The notes: generated by a model not told the origin, from the sequence alone. Counted from the first letter of the stretch, positions 35,156 to 45,316 are shown. The stretch is DNA of 64,000 nt from SbD1 sp039679945 (GCA_039679945.1 JBDKTY010000028.1:62001-126000), one strand, 5' to 3'. Numbers and translations: made by a program.

Positions 35156-35423
35156 GATCCTAAGGCCCCCGCCCGCCCCGTTCAAGGCAACAGACCGGCC
35201 AGGAGCACTCATCCTCCCGAAATCTCCAGGAAATCCTCTCCATGGGATGTATTCCGGGAAAGGCTTATCCCAAGAGGCGGAACATCCGGCTTCCAATACA
35301 GGTTTACGTGATCTGAATATCGGTTTATACTGGTTCCGGTTGGGACGATTTTACACATGTATTTGCATACACTGGGAAAAGTCGTCGAAATCCCTCCGCG
35401 ATCCGTTCAGAAAAGGAACCCGA

Positions 35424-36017
35424 ATGAATCCGATTGTCTACCAGGTACTGGCGGCACTCTTCTGTATCACCTTCATTTTTACGGTAAGCTACTATCTTGG
35501 ATACCGTACCAACCTGCGCAAGTATCAGACGAAGACCGTTCATGATCGGGAGGAAATGCTCACAATAGAGCGTGCGCTCAAGACCTTTTGGGATCATGAG
35601 AAGGAAAAGCTGGAGAATGAAAAACTGGAAATGGAACAACGCATCAAGTTCCTGGAGGAAAAGCTCGAGCAGTATCGCAGGAAAGCAGCCGGAGTAGGCA
35701 TGATGGGGCTGCGCAAGAACAAGATTACGGATATGCTGGTCACGCTTCTTATCGAAAATGAATCGCTGGAGGAAAAGCTCTTTCTCCAAAACCTCAAATT
35801 GAAAGAGGAACGTGATGAGTTCCTCCAGAATGAGCTTCGCAGCATCAGCTACAAACGCATCCTGCTCTCTGAACTGCTGACCCAGACTGAAGTACGCCGC
35901 GAGTTGGAAAAAGTGATTAATGACAGGTCCCGGCTCAAGAGGCTGGAGATGCGGCAAAAGGACCTTGAACCCATGAGCTTCGGCCCCCTGGACGAGGAGG
36001 ATGAAAGAACCGCTTAG
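35424..36017 (+). CDS. Membrane-anchored coiled-coil protein, unknown function
   Basis: A 197-residue protein. Residues 5-25 form one membrane helix (YQVLAALFCITFIFTVSYYLG). Residues about 35-100 are a charged coiled coil rich in glutamate and lysine, and a second helical region covers about 115-180 (ITDMLVTLLIENESLEEKL). The topology, single N-terminal helix plus coiled coil, recalls YhcB or DUF-type envelope proteins, but no family is recognised. The ATG follows AAAAGGAAC. It lies upstream of uvrB by 350 bases. Confidence 0.7.
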   Translation: MNPIVYQVLAALFCITFIFTVSYYLGYRTNLRKYQTKTVHDREEMLTIERALKTFWDHEKEKLENEKLEMEQRIKFLEEKLEQYRRKAAGVGMMGLRKNKITDMLVTLLIENESLEEKLFLQNLKLKEERDEFLQNELRSISYKRILLSELLTQTEVRRELEKVINDRSRLKRLEMRQKDLEPMSFGPLDEEDERTA

Positions 36018-36367
36018 GGATGACTTTATTGTCGACAACCACGCCTTTGTCCCCCGGATTCGGGCTGCCTTGTTTTTTTTCCAGTCCCTCCTTCCTCCAA
36101 CACGGGCTTTCGGCTGTGCTTCATGCCGGCAGGACGCCTCGCGGCAACCATCGTAACCTCGGCTCCGATCGACCCGCTTCGGCGACATTTCCTTCTCCTC
36201 GCGCGCCGTCCGAATTATAATCATAAAAGCAAACCTTCCCGGTTTGTGTATCCTCGGATTCGCCGGCGTAACGGCCGGGGCGATGACGACATAACAGCAT
36301 GATGATCGGTCCCGCGCCTTCTCGTGATCGCCGCGATCCCGTATACAGGGAGAGAGTTGACTTCCGA
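36018..36367. other. Intergenic region upstream of uvrB
   Basis: About 350 bases without a gene. A TATAAT at 36216-36221 might be a -10 box for uvrB, but there is no good -35 at the usual distance. I did not find a recognisable SOS box. Confidence 0.35.
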
Positions 36368-38371
36368 ATGAAATCCTTTTTACTGCAAAGCCACATGGAA
36401 CCGACCGGGGACCAACCCCAGGCAATCGAGGAACTCGCCGCCGGCATAGTAAACGGCGTAAGCCAGCAAACACTTCTCGGCGTAACCGGATCGGGCAAGA
36501 CCTTCACAATGGCGCACGTGATAGACAGAGTGCAGAGGCCCGCGCTTGTCATCGCGCCCAACAAGACTCTCGCCGCGCAGCTCTACGGCGAATTCAAAAC
36601 TTTCTTTCCCCAAAACGCCGTCGAGTATTTCGTCTCCTATTACGATTACTACCAGCCCGAGGCCTATGTGCCGCAGACGGACACTTATATCGCCAAGGAC
36701 TCGTCCATAAACGAGACGATTGACAAGATGCGCCACTCCGCGACCCGCTCGCTTCTCGAACGCAGGGATGTGGTGATAGTGGCGAGCGTTTCGTGCATCT
36801 ACGGCCTCGGTTCTCCCGACAACTACCAGCAAATGCTTCTCCAGCTCAGAACCGGCCAGGAGATTGCCAGGGAGGATGTGCTCCGGAAGCTGGTGGATAT
36901 TCAGTACGAACGCAACGATTATGATTTTCACCGCGGAATCTTCCGGGTCCGGGGCGACATAGTCGAGGTATTTCCGGCATACGAGGAAGACCGCGCCATC
37001 CGAATTGAGTTTTTCGGCGACGAGGTGGACGCCATAAAGGAGATAGACCCGCTCACGGGCAGGACCCTTCGCCAAATGAACCGGGCGGATATTTATCCGG
37101 GAACACATTACGTTACCAAGCCGGACACCCTGGAGCGCGCCGTCAATGCCATCAAAACGGAACTCTCCGAACGGCTCGAAATATTCTACCGGGACGGCAA
37201 ACTCCTGGAAGCCCAGCGGCTTGAGGAGCGGACGCGGTTCGATCTCGAGATGCTCCTCGAACTCGGCTACTGCAACGGGATCGAAAACTACTCCCGCCAT
37301 CTCGATGGACGCCAGGCGGGCACGCCACCCTACACGCTGCTGGATTATTTTCCGGATGACTGGCTCCTTTTCATTGACGAAAGCCACATCACCGTGCCGC
37401 AGGTCCGGGGCATGTTCAATGGCGATAAGGCAAGGAAAGAAACGCTCGTCAGATACGGCTTCCGGCTGCCATCGGCACTGGACAACCGTCCTCTCAACTT
37501 TGACGAATTTGAGCAGCGGGTCAAGCAGGTCGTCTACGTGTCGGCCACACCGGGCCCCTACGAACTTGCGAATACACGAGAACACGTCGTCGAGCAGATT
37601 ATCAGGCCAACCGGCCTGGTGGACCCCATAATAGAGATCCGCCCCGCGGACTTTCAGGTCGATGATCTCATAGGCGAGATTCGCAAGCAGGTCGCCAGCG
37701 GCCACCGTGTCCTCGTCACCACCCTCACGAAGCGGATGGCCGAGGACCTCACCGAGTACCTGGCGGAACTCAATATAAAGGTGCGGTATATGCACTCGGA
37801 CATAGATACCATCGAGCGGATCGAAACCGTCCGAGACCTCAGGCTGGGTCATTTCGACGTGCTGGTAGGCATCAACCTGCTCAGGGAAGGCCTGGACATC
37901 CCCGAGGTGACCCTGGTGGCCGTGCTGGATGCCGACAACGAGGGGTTCCTGAGATCGGAGCGCTCCCTGATCCAGACAGCCGGCCGGGCCGCGCGGAACG
38001 TGAACGGGACCGTCATCCTCTATGCCAACAGGCAGACCGATTCCATGCGCCGGGCTATCCAGGAAACCGACAGGCGGCGTAAAAAGCAGCTCGAGTACAA
38101 TGTGGCCAATGGAATAACGCCGCGGACGATAGAAAAGGAGATAGGAGACATACTGGCCGAGTACAGGCAAAAGCCGCATGCGGAATCCGATTTCCTGTTC
38201 GAACCGCAAGCCGGCTTCGAAAAGCCCGACGGGACCGTTTCACCGGATGAACGTATTGTGATGCTGGAAAAGCAGATGAAAGAGGCGGCCGGTCGCCTGG
38301 AGTTCGAAAGGGCCGCCACGTTGCGGGATGAGCTCAAACTACTGCGCGAGAAGCAGTTGCTGCTGCAGTAA
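36368..38371 (+). CDS. uvrB: Excinuclease ABC subunit B
   Basis: A 667-residue UvrB, the damage-verifying helicase-like subunit of nucleotide excision repair. It begins with the usual SFLLQSHMEPTGDQPQAIEE and shows Walker A GVTGSGKTFT, the beta-hairpin region SYYDYYQPEAYVPQTDTYIA, DESHITVPQVRGM and the helicase motif VGINLLREGLDIPEV. A C-terminal UVR domain (MKEAAGRLEFERAATLRDEL) contacts UvrC. I placed the start at the ATG matching the family N-terminus; an earlier in-frame ATG would add 23 residues. It is convergent with the UbiA-type gene 7 bp away. Confidence 0.96.
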   Translation: MKSFLLQSHMEPTGDQPQAIEELAAGIVNGVSQQTLLGVTGSGKTFTMAHVIDRVQRPALVIAPNKTLAAQLYGEFKTFFPQNAVEYFVSYYDYYQPEAYVPQTDTYIAKDSSINETIDKMRHSATRSLLERRDVVIVASVSCIYGLGSPDNYQQMLLQLRTGQEIAREDVLRKLVDIQYERNDYDFHRGIFRVRGDIVEVFPAYEEDRAIRIEFFGDEVDAIKEIDPLTGRTLRQMNRADIYPGTHYVTKPDTLERAVNAIKTELSERLEIFYRDGKLLEAQRLEERTRFDLEMLLELGYCNGIENYSRHLDGRQAGTPPYTLLDYFPDDWLLFIDESHITVPQVRGMFNGDKARKETLVRYGFRLPSALDNRPLNFDEFEQRVKQVVYVSATPGPYELANTREHVVEQIIRPTGLVDPIIEIRPADFQVDDLIGEIRKQVASGHRVLVTTLTKRMAEDLTEYLAELNIKVRYMHSDIDTIERIETVRDLRLGHFDVLVGINLLREGLDIPEVTLVAVLDADNEGFLRSERSLIQTAGRAARNVNGTVILYANRQTDSMRRAIQETDRRRKKQLEYNVANGITPRTIEKEIGDILAEYRQKPHAESDFLFEPQAGFEKPDGTVSPDERIVMLEKQMKEAAGRLEFERAATLRDELKLLREKQLLLQ

Positions 38372-38378
38372 GCCGTTG

Positions 38379-39263
38379 CTAGAACATCGCGCTGATCAGG
38401 ATCACCATGAACATGGTAACGGGATAGTAGCTGGCCCTGTTGAAGAGGGCCGAGGCGAATTCGGATGTCCTGTTGATGTAGAGACGCCTCCCGGGAACCA
38501 GGAGAAGGACCGTTCCCGCCGGGATGGCCCCCGCGAAGTAAATGGCATTCAGCCTGGCGGGAGTGAGCCAGAAGAGCGCCAGGCTCATCAGCACGGCGAT
38601 TATCAGCGACCCCAGGATGATATTCGAGGACCCGGCGGGACCGAACTTCACGGGAACAGTCTCCGCCCGCAGGCTTTTATCCTCTTCCATATCGCACCAA
38701 TCGTTGGGAACGTTTTGCCCGCCTATCTCCCAGAAGAAAAACCACAGGAAGAAACTGGTCAGGAATAGCAGGGACGGATCGGGCACCACGGCAAAAATGG
38801 CCGCGATCCCACCCGCCGTTTTGACTCCACCGCTCACCAGCACCCGAATCCAACTCAGACGCAGCATCAGGCAGTAGATGCTTTCGGCCACGCAGCCGAG
38901 TATGAAAATAAGGGCACAGGCGGGATTGAGAAGATATGCCCCCAACAAGGCCATCGTTCCCCAGGCCACCGTCCAGGCGATGCCATCCTTGAGGCTGAGC
39001 AGCCCCTGGGCAACGGGATGGCGGGCATAGACCGAATCGAGATCACCTTCCGTGCAGTTCAGACCGCAGCCCCGGATCTTTTCCCGGTCAGTTCTGTAAT
39101 CCACCAGGTCATTCAGGGCATAGACGGCCGTATACCCCGCGAAGGCTGTCAAAATACCAAGCACGACAACGTGGAAAGGCGGAATAGTCCCCAGCCAAAG
39201 CAGGGCCGCAAGTGCGGGAGTAGCCATATCGAGCAGCCCGTGCGGAGTGCGCGAAAGCGCCAT
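38379..39263 (-). CDS. UbiA family prenyltransferase
   Basis: A 294-residue integral membrane protein with about eight or nine helices. Two aspartate-rich motifs that bind the prenyl diphosphate are visible: ALNDLVDYRTDREK in the first loop and NDWCDMEEDKS in the second (NDxxDxxxD type). Members attach isoprenoids to quinone precursors, protohaem or lipids; the acceptor is not evident. The marked ATG has no clear ribosome site. AAAGGAG lies far upstream and is positioned for a CTG at 39317, which would add 18 residues and make a fuller first helix, so the real start may be there. Confidence 0.82.
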   Translation of the reverse strand: MALSRTPHGLLDMATPALAALLWLGTIPPFHVVVLGILTAFAGYTAVYALNDLVDYRTDREKIRGCGLNCTEGDLDSVYARHPVAQGLLSLKDGIAWTVAWGTMALLGAYLLNPACALIFILGCVAESIYCLMLRLSWIRVLVSGGVKTAGGIAAIFAVVPDPSLLFLTSFFLWFFFWEIGGQNVPNDWCDMEEDKSLRAETVPVKFGPAGSSNIILGSLIIAVLMSLALFWLTPARLNAIYFAGAIPAGTVLLLVPGRRLYINRTSEFASALFNRASYYPVTMFMVILISAMF

Positions 39264-39541
39264 GAAGAGCTTGATGCGCGAGGCAAACGGCAGCGCCAGA
39301 CCGGCTAAAGTGCTCAGGGCGGTCTCCTTTCATTGTCTTTATTATCCGAGGCCAGATATCTCCCGATTCGTTCTATCAAACCTCAAATGCTAATGAAATG
39401 GCAATCTCAGCCAGTGTCACGGGATTCGTCACTTAGTGTCCGGGGCGCACGGGCTTTTCAGCAAATCCCCGAGTTCCGGTCTCGTGATGTTCCAACCCGC
39501 ATCGCCCACGCCGAACATAGTCCGGGACCGCCTCCGGAAGA

Positions 39542-40948
39542 TCATCCAACCTGATCCTGCTCCCCAATTCCCTTGAAGATCTCTTCCAGCTTTTCTTCCG
39601 TCAGCCCCCCCCTTCCACGGGTGACTTCCCTGATCGTCCGGCCGGTTGCAAACGCCTCCCTGGCGATCTCGGAAGCGACATCATAACCCAGGAACGGCAC
39701 GAGATACGTTGAGAGCATAAGGCTCTGTTCAATCAGCGACTCGCACCTCTCCCGGTTGGCGGTAATTCCCGCGATACACTTCTCGGCAAAAAGTGAGGTT
39801 GCCGAGGCAAGTATTTCTATTGATTCCAGGAGGTTGAGCGCAATTACCGGGAGCATGGTATTGAGTTCGAAATAGCCCCCCTGCCCCGCGAGCGTGATGG
39901 TTGCGTCATTGCCGATAACCTGGGCGGCCACCTGGATAACCATTTCCGGGATTACCGGGTTGACCTTGCCCGGCATGATGGAAGAGCCGGGCTGGAGTTC
40001 CGGAAGGGTTATCTCTCCGAATCCGCACCTGGGACCCGAAGCCAGCAGCCGAATATCGTTTGCAATCTTGATCAGGCTGACGGCAAGCGTCTTCAACTCT
40101 CCACCGGCTTCCACGGCGGAATCCTGCGCGGCCTGGGCTTCAAAATGATCTATTGCTTCGCGAAAAGCGTACCCGGTCTTTTCCGAGACAAGCCTGATCA
40201 CCTCACGCGCAAATTCCGGGTGCGTATTGATGCCGGTTCCGACGGCGGTACCCCCCAATGCCAGCTCGGAAAGCGAATTGGATGCCCTCCCGACTCTTTC
40301 CAGGCCCAATTCGATCTGCCGTGCATATCCTCCGAATTCCCTTCCCAGGCTGATCGGAACCGCATCCTGTAAGTGGGTGCGCCCGATTTTGGTCACGCCG
40401 GAGAACTCCGTGCTCTTGCGCAGCAACTCGTCCCGGAGCTTCCGTAGAGAGGGAAGGAGCCTGTCACCGGCAGCACAGACCGCCGCGACATGGATCGCGG
40501 TGGGGATAACGTCGTTGCTCGACTGTCCCAGATTGACATGGTCATTGGGATGGACAGGGGTCTTGCCGCCTTTCCCGCCGGTCAGGATTTCATTCGCGCG
40601 GCCCGCGATCACTTCGTTCGCATTCATATTGGTCGATGTGCCGGAACCGGTCTGAAAAATATCGAGAATAAACTGATCGTCCCATTCGCCGTCGGCGACC
40701 TCCCGGGCGGCCTTGCTTATGGCCCTAGCCAGTTTTTCATCAAGCAAACCCAGCCGGCAGTTCACGACAGCTCCGCATTCCTTGATCATGCCAAGCGCCC
40801 GGATAATAGAAGCGGGAAAAGTCCGGCCGCTAACCGGGAAGTTCTCGAACGCACGCTGAGTCTGGGCGCCGTAGTAGGCATCCGCCGGAACTTCAATGGT
40901 TCCCAGTGCGTCTTTCTCCGTTCGTCCGGCCACCTTCTCCTCCTTCAT
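39542..40948 (-). CDS. fumC: Class II fumarate hydratase
   Basis: A 468-residue homotetrameric enzyme that hydrates fumarate to malate. The superfamily signature is GSSIMPGKVNPV. The fumarase segments TGSGTSTNMNANEVIA, HPNDHVNLGQSSND, GRTHLQDAVPI and GGTAVGTGINTHPEF are all present. Aspartase is a close relative, but neighbouring TCA genes favour fumarase. It is the last gene of a minus-strand run with an aldehyde dehydrogenase 10 bp upstream. Confidence 0.9.
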   Translation of the reverse strand: MKEEKVAGRTEKDALGTIEVPADAYYGAQTQRAFENFPVSGRTFPASIIRALGMIKECGAVVNCRLGLLDEKLARAISKAAREVADGEWDDQFILDIFQTGSGTSTNMNANEVIAGRANEILTGGKGGKTPVHPNDHVNLGQSSNDVIPTAIHVAAVCAAGDRLLPSLRKLRDELLRKSTEFSGVTKIGRTHLQDAVPISLGREFGGYARQIELGLERVGRASNSLSELALGGTAVGTGINTHPEFAREVIRLVSEKTGYAFREAIDHFEAQAAQDSAVEAGGELKTLAVSLIKIANDIRLLASGPRCGFGEITLPELQPGSSIMPGKVNPVIPEMVIQVAAQVIGNDATITLAGQGGYFELNTMLPVIALNLLESIEILASATSLFAEKCIAGITANRERCESLIEQSLMLSTYLVPFLGYDVASEIAREAFATGRTIREVTRGRGGLTEEKLEEIFKGIGEQDQVG

Positions 40949-40958
40949 CGAACGCCCG

Positions 40959-42323
40959 CTACTGTCCGACGATTACCGTTTTAATGTTCACGAACTCCTT
41001 CAAGCTATAATGCGAGAGTTCGCGTCCATAACCCGATTTCTTCACGCCTCCGAATGGAAAGCGGGGATCCGACTTGACCCTTCCATTTATTGCGACAAAG
41101 CCCGCCGGTATCTCCGTTGCAAGCCGCTCCGCCTTCCGAGTGTCCCTGCTCCAGATCGTGCCGCCAAGTCCGAACTCCGTCTCATTCGCTATACGGACCA
41201 TTTCCTCTTCACTCCGGGCGGTAATGATGGGGGCAATGGGACCGAAGACCTCTTCCCGCATAACTTTCATGTCAGGCTTCACGTTGGTGAGAACCGCCGG
41301 CCGGAAAAAGAACCCCTGGTCAGGCGGTTTTGGGCCGTGATGGACAACCGCTCCCTTTTCTTCAGCATCGTGGAGCTGCGCGGAAAGGTCCCGGAGGAAT
41401 TCTTCCCTGGCAACAGGCCCGATGTCCGTTTGTTCACTCATCGGATCGCCGATCTTGAGGCGATCGAGCGCAGCGGCAAACTTTTCCGCGAATGCGCCGG
41501 CAACAGGTTCCGCGACAATGAACCGCTTGGCCGCGATACAGCTCTGCCCCGCATTTGAAAATCTTGCGCTCACGCCCGTTGATACAGCCCTGTCCACGTC
41601 GGCATCCTCCAGAACGAGAAAAGGATCGGAACCGCCAAGTTCGAGGACCAGCTTCTTAAGATGCCTGCCGGCCACGGAAGCCACTTTCGAGCCTGCCTGC
41701 ACGCTGCCGGTAAGCGACACCCCGTCGATTCGATCACCCTCTATCAGGCGCTCGGCCGTCAGGGACCCGATGAGCAAAGTCCTGAAGATGTTCTCCGGAA
41801 ACCCCGCCTCTCGAAAGGTCTTCTCGATCTCCAGCGCGGACAGCGGGACATTCGAGGCATGCTTGAGAAGACAGGCATTACCGGCCGCCAGTGTCGGGAT
41901 CGCCCAGCGCACTGCCTGCCAGAAAGGAAAATTCCACGGCATTATCCCGAGGATCACGCCCAGCGGTTCAAAAGTCACATAGCTTTTTGCAAACTGTGAG
42001 GAGATGATCTCGTTTTGCAGAAATCTCTCGGCATTGCTGCAATAATAATCGCAAACAAGGGCACATTTCTCGATTTCCGAGATCGCCTGCCGTGTGGGCT
42101 TTCCCATTTCCCTGGTGATAATCGAGGCATAATCCCTGGTCCCGCGTCTGAAGATGGAAGCCAGCTCCGCGATGGGCTTGAGCCGTTCGGCAATGGGCGC
42201 TTTCCTCCATTTCAGGAAAGCCTCCTTCGCCGAACTGACCGCCAGCTCGGAGGCTTCGTAGGATATTGGGTCGAACTCCTGGTTTGTTTTCCCGTTGAAC
42301 GGGTTTATCGATTTGATCTTCAT
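40959..42323 (-). CDS. NAD(P)-dependent aldehyde dehydrogenase, succinate-semialdehyde type
   Basis: A 454-residue member of the ALDH superfamily. The catalytic glutamate is in LELGGSDPFLVLE and the catalytic cysteine in NAGQSCIAAKRF. The N-terminus SINPFNGKTNQEF and the segment GVILGIMPWNFPFWQAVRW resemble succinate-semialdehyde dehydrogenases of the Sad/YneI type. The location between sdhB and fumC supports production of succinate. GGAGG precedes the ATG. Other aldehydes remain possible. Confidence 0.85.
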   Translation of the reverse strand: MKIKSINPFNGKTNQEFDPISYEASELAVSSAKEAFLKWRKAPIAERLKPIAELASIFRRGTRDYASIITREMGKPTRQAISEIEKCALVCDYYCSNAERFLQNEIISSQFAKSYVTFEPLGVILGIMPWNFPFWQAVRWAIPTLAAGNACLLKHASNVPLSALEIEKTFREAGFPENIFRTLLIGSLTAERLIEGDRIDGVSLTGSVQAGSKVASVAGRHLKKLVLELGGSDPFLVLEDADVDRAVSTGVSARFSNAGQSCIAAKRFIVAEPVAGAFAEKFAAALDRLKIGDPMSEQTDIGPVAREEFLRDLSAQLHDAEEKGAVVHHGPKPPDQGFFFRPAVLTNVKPDMKVMREEVFGPIAPIITARSEEEMVRIANETEFGLGGTIWSRDTRKAERLATEIPAGFVAINGRVKSDPRFPFGGVKKSGYGRELSHYSLKEFVNIKTVIVGQ

Positions 42324-42478
42324 GTACTCCCTCCGAAAGAAAAAAGAAGAAACCCGGAGAGATTTACAGGAAAACACCCCCAGCCCGCAAGCAACTTCGA
42401 CACTTTTTCCAATGTTTACTTGCGTATATCCTTGACATCCCAAAAATCCCCGCCATGGCGGCCCTCGGCCCCGGCACG

Positions 42479-43195
42479 CTATTGGCTGCCGTCGGGCAGC
42501 GCCTTCTTGATTTCGCGCTTCATAAAGTTGATCGATTTGGTGATCGGGATGCCCTTCGGGCAGACACGCGTGCATTCGAAGTAATTTTCGCACGGCCAGA
42601 CGCCATTCGGCTCGTTCAACTTCTTCAGTCTGTCCGAAAACCGGCCATCCCTGGAGTCATACAGGAAGCGATAGGCCCACACCAGCGCGGCGGGCCCGAC
42701 GTAATCCGGATTTTCCCGCATGACCGGACAGGAACTGGTGCAGCAGGCGCACAGGATGCATCGGATCACGTCCTCCTGTTTTTTGTGATCCTCCGGACTT
42801 TGCGTGTATTCCTTTTCCGGGGCTGGTTCCGCCGCTATCAGATAAGGTTGCATGGAGTCGATCCTGGCGAGGAAATCATCCATATCGACGATAAGATCCT
42901 TGCGAACCTCGAAAAATGGCAGCGGATCGAGCGTGATCTCATCAAGCCCCGCATAGTCCCGCACCAGTTTCTGGCAGGCCAGCGCGCAGACCCCGTTTAT
43001 TCGCATTCCATCCGAACCGCAGACCCCATGGGCGCACGACATTCTGTAACCGAGCGTGCCGTCCTGTTCCCATTTGATCCTGTTAAGACAGTCGAGGATA
43101 CGCTCCGCGGGATCCACCGACACTGTGTAGACTTTATAGGAAGGCTCTTTGTCCAGTTGCGGGTCGAAACGGAAAATCCTGAATCTCATTTCCAT
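42479..43195 (-). CDS. sdhB: Succinate dehydrogenase/fumarate reductase iron-sulfur subunit
   Basis: A 238-residue electron-transfer subunit with three iron-sulfur clusters. The [2Fe-2S] site is CAHGVCGSDGM with a later ACQ cysteine; one position is aspartate, as in E. coli SdhB. The [4Fe-4S] and [3Fe-4S] sites are CILCACCTSSCPV and CTRVCPKGIPI, with an extra CENYFEC. It passes electrons between SdhA and the quinone or another carrier. It starts one base after the sdhA stop. No SdhC or SdhD gene is next to it. Confidence 0.93.
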   Translation of the reverse strand: MEMRFRIFRFDPQLDKEPSYKVYTVSVDPAERILDCLNRIKWEQDGTLGYRMSCAHGVCGSDGMRINGVCALACQKLVRDYAGLDEITLDPLPFFEVRKDLIVDMDDFLARIDSMQPYLIAAEPAPEKEYTQSPEDHKKQEDVIRCILCACCTSSCPVMRENPDYVGPAALVWAYRFLYDSRDGRFSDRLKKLNEPNGVWPCENYFECTRVCPKGIPITKSINFMKREIKKALPDGSQ

Positions 43196-43196
43196 C

Positions 43197-44918
43197 TCAA
43201 TATGTCCTCGGCTTGGGTGTGAAACGGCTGATATTCACGGGCTTGTAGGATATGGACAGGCCCGTATCGCTCCTTTGAACAAGTGTATGCTTGAGCCAAT
43301 GCTCGTCAACCCGTTCCGGGTAGTCTTCGCGCCAGTGCGCCCCGCGGCTCTCCCTGCGCGCCAGGGCGGAAGCCACGATAGCCTCGCCAAGCCCGAGCAG
43401 GTGCTCCAACTCGAGCGTATCGATAAGATCGGTGTTAAAACGGTCGCCCCTATTATCCAGAGATATGCCGCCGTACCCGTCCACCAGCCCGCGAATAGCT
43501 CCCAGGGCATGTGTGAGCGTTTGTTCCGTCCTGAAAACAGAGCATTCGTTATTCATGACTTCCTGCAGGCTTTGCCGGATGCGTACCGCCCTCTCGCCCG
43601 TGTTCCTGTCCTTTATCCGACGGATTCTGTCATCGGATTCCCTTTCAGGCCCCGGCCCCGGATCAACCCACGGCAGATTCTTCAACTCCCCGGCAATATG
43701 CTGTCCTGCCCTTCTTCCAAACACGACAAGATCCAGGAGGGAATTACAACCGAGCCGGTTGGCTCCATGGAGCGACAGGCAGGAGCACTCGCCGGCGGCA
43801 TACAGTCCGGGAACGGGGTTGTTGCGCGCGTCCAGCACCTGCCCGCTGGAGTTTGTCGGTATCCCGCCCATCATGTAATGGCATGTGGGGTGAATGGGAA
43901 CCAGGTCAGTGGCTGGATCGAGTCCCATGTAAATCTTGATGAAGGAGGAAATGTCGGAGAGTCTTTCCGCCAGCTTCTTTTCACCCAGATGGGTCAGGTC
44001 GAGGTAGACAAAGTCGCCGCCTCCGATACCCCGTCCCTCCCGGATCTCCGTATATATGGCGCGGGATACCATATCCCTGGGCGCGAGGTCCTTGATGGTC
44101 GGTGCATATCTTTCCATGAAGCGTTCCCCGGCGTTGTTGCGAAGGATGCCGCCCTCTCCCCTTGCCGCCTCGCTGATAAGAACGCCGAGCCGATGAATCC
44201 CGGTCGGGTGGAACTGGACAAATTCCATGTCCTCCAGGGGAATTCCCAGTTTGTAAGTAAGGTACAGGCCGTCGCCCGTACTGGCGAACGCGTTCGATGT
44301 CACCTTGAACACCTTCCCGTAGCCGCCGGTAGCGATTAACACCACACGGCTCTGGAAAAAGTGGAGTTCACCCGTTGCCAGCTCATATGCCACCAACCCG
44401 GCGACCTGGCCATCCCGGACGATGAGGTCCAGTACGTGAAACTCGGGGTATATCTTGATTCCCCTTCTGACCGCCTCGAAATAGAGCGTATCCATCATAA
44501 CCCGCCCACTTCGGTCGGCGGCGTAGCACGCGCGTTTTATGGGGGCTTTCCCGAAATCACGGGTATGTCCTCCAAAATTCCGCTGGGCAATCTTTCCTTC
44601 CGGCGTGCGGTTAAACGGCACCCCCATGTGTTCCAGCTCGTAGACCGCTCTGATGGCATCCTTGGCAAGCACCTCGGCAATGTCCTGGTCTGCCAGGTAG
44701 TCTCCCCCCTTTACGGTGTCGTACATGTGCCATTCCCAGGAATCCGGCTCCTCATTTCCAAGCGCCGCGGCAATTCCGCCCTGCGCGGCGCCGGAATGGG
44801 ACCGGGTGGGATACACCTTGCTGAAGAGGGCGACGTCCGTTTTGCCGGCCACTTCCGTGGCCGCCCTGAGCCCAGCGAGACCGGAGCCGACTATGAGTAC
44901 ATCGTGTTTGAAAACCAT
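43197..44918 (-). CDS. sdhA: Succinate dehydrogenase/fumarate reductase flavoprotein subunit
   Basis: A 573-residue flavoprotein. The FAD-binding GSGLAGLRAA is at the N-terminus and the histidine that carries FAD covalently is in TRSHSGAAQGGIAA. Substrate-binding segments are FVQFHPTGIHRLG, EAARGEGGILRN and HYMMGGIPTN. The ATG has GAGGAG about 8 bases upstream and matches the family start VFKHDVLIVGSG; a longer frame upstream is not typical. Direction (succinate oxidation or fumarate reduction) cannot be told from sequence. It is coupled to sdhB. Confidence 0.93.
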   Translation of the reverse strand: MVFKHDVLIVGSGLAGLRAATEVAGKTDVALFSKVYPTRSHSGAAQGGIAAALGNEEPDSWEWHMYDTVKGGDYLADQDIAEVLAKDAIRAVYELEHMGVPFNRTPEGKIAQRNFGGHTRDFGKAPIKRACYAADRSGRVMMDTLYFEAVRRGIKIYPEFHVLDLIVRDGQVAGLVAYELATGELHFFQSRVVLIATGGYGKVFKVTSNAFASTGDGLYLTYKLGIPLEDMEFVQFHPTGIHRLGVLISEAARGEGGILRNNAGERFMERYAPTIKDLAPRDMVSRAIYTEIREGRGIGGGDFVYLDLTHLGEKKLAERLSDISSFIKIYMGLDPATDLVPIHPTCHYMMGGIPTNSSGQVLDARNNPVPGLYAAGECSCLSLHGANRLGCNSLLDLVVFGRRAGQHIAGELKNLPWVDPGPGPERESDDRIRRIKDRNTGERAVRIRQSLQEVMNNECSVFRTEQTLTHALGAIRGLVDGYGGISLDNRGDRFNTDLIDTLELEHLLGLGEAIVASALARRESRGAHWREDYPERVDEHWLKHTLVQRSDTGLSISYKPVNISRFTPKPRTY

Positions 44919-45316
44919 TGAGGATCTCCTCGGGATAGGGAAAACAAGGGCGGGGCCTGGAGCCTGGTCAAATCCCCCTGTTTTCAAAGAAAGGGAGTAA
45001 ACCCTGTCGGTGTGTAACCATGGCGTCCAATAACGCAACATAGTCACCGGAAGGACCTTCCAATCGTGGCCGAAAGCCCTGCCCGGCGTCTTTCAAATCA
45101 CGCGAAACGCGGAAAGAGAGTAGGCCCTCAACCTTTCCGAGTCCCTCCCCCGGACACTTCCACCCTTCGATGCACGGGGCGGGCGGCAGCGGGTGCCTTG
45201 GTACCCGGAGGAAAAAGCTGTCTTTCGAGTGGCATCACGGAATGAACGGGCGCCCCCTCCCACGGGGATCACTCGCGAACAGGGGGCAGGTTCAACCATG
45301 CCAGGTCGGGAACGGT
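44919..45316. other. Intergenic gap between citrate synthase and sdhA
   Basis: About 400 bases searched specifically for a small membrane anchor gene (sdhC/sdhD or a cytochrome b subunit). No frame encodes hydrophobic helices, so nothing is annotated here. Confidence 0.5.

Noticed and set aside
36380..38209. Long open frame opposite uvrB
   Set aside because: It is fully antisense to a well-conserved gene and has no recognisable motifs; it results from GC-rich codon use.
44919..45316. Small sdhC-type membrane anchor gene
   Set aside because: No frame encodes hydrophobic helices or haem-ligand histidines.
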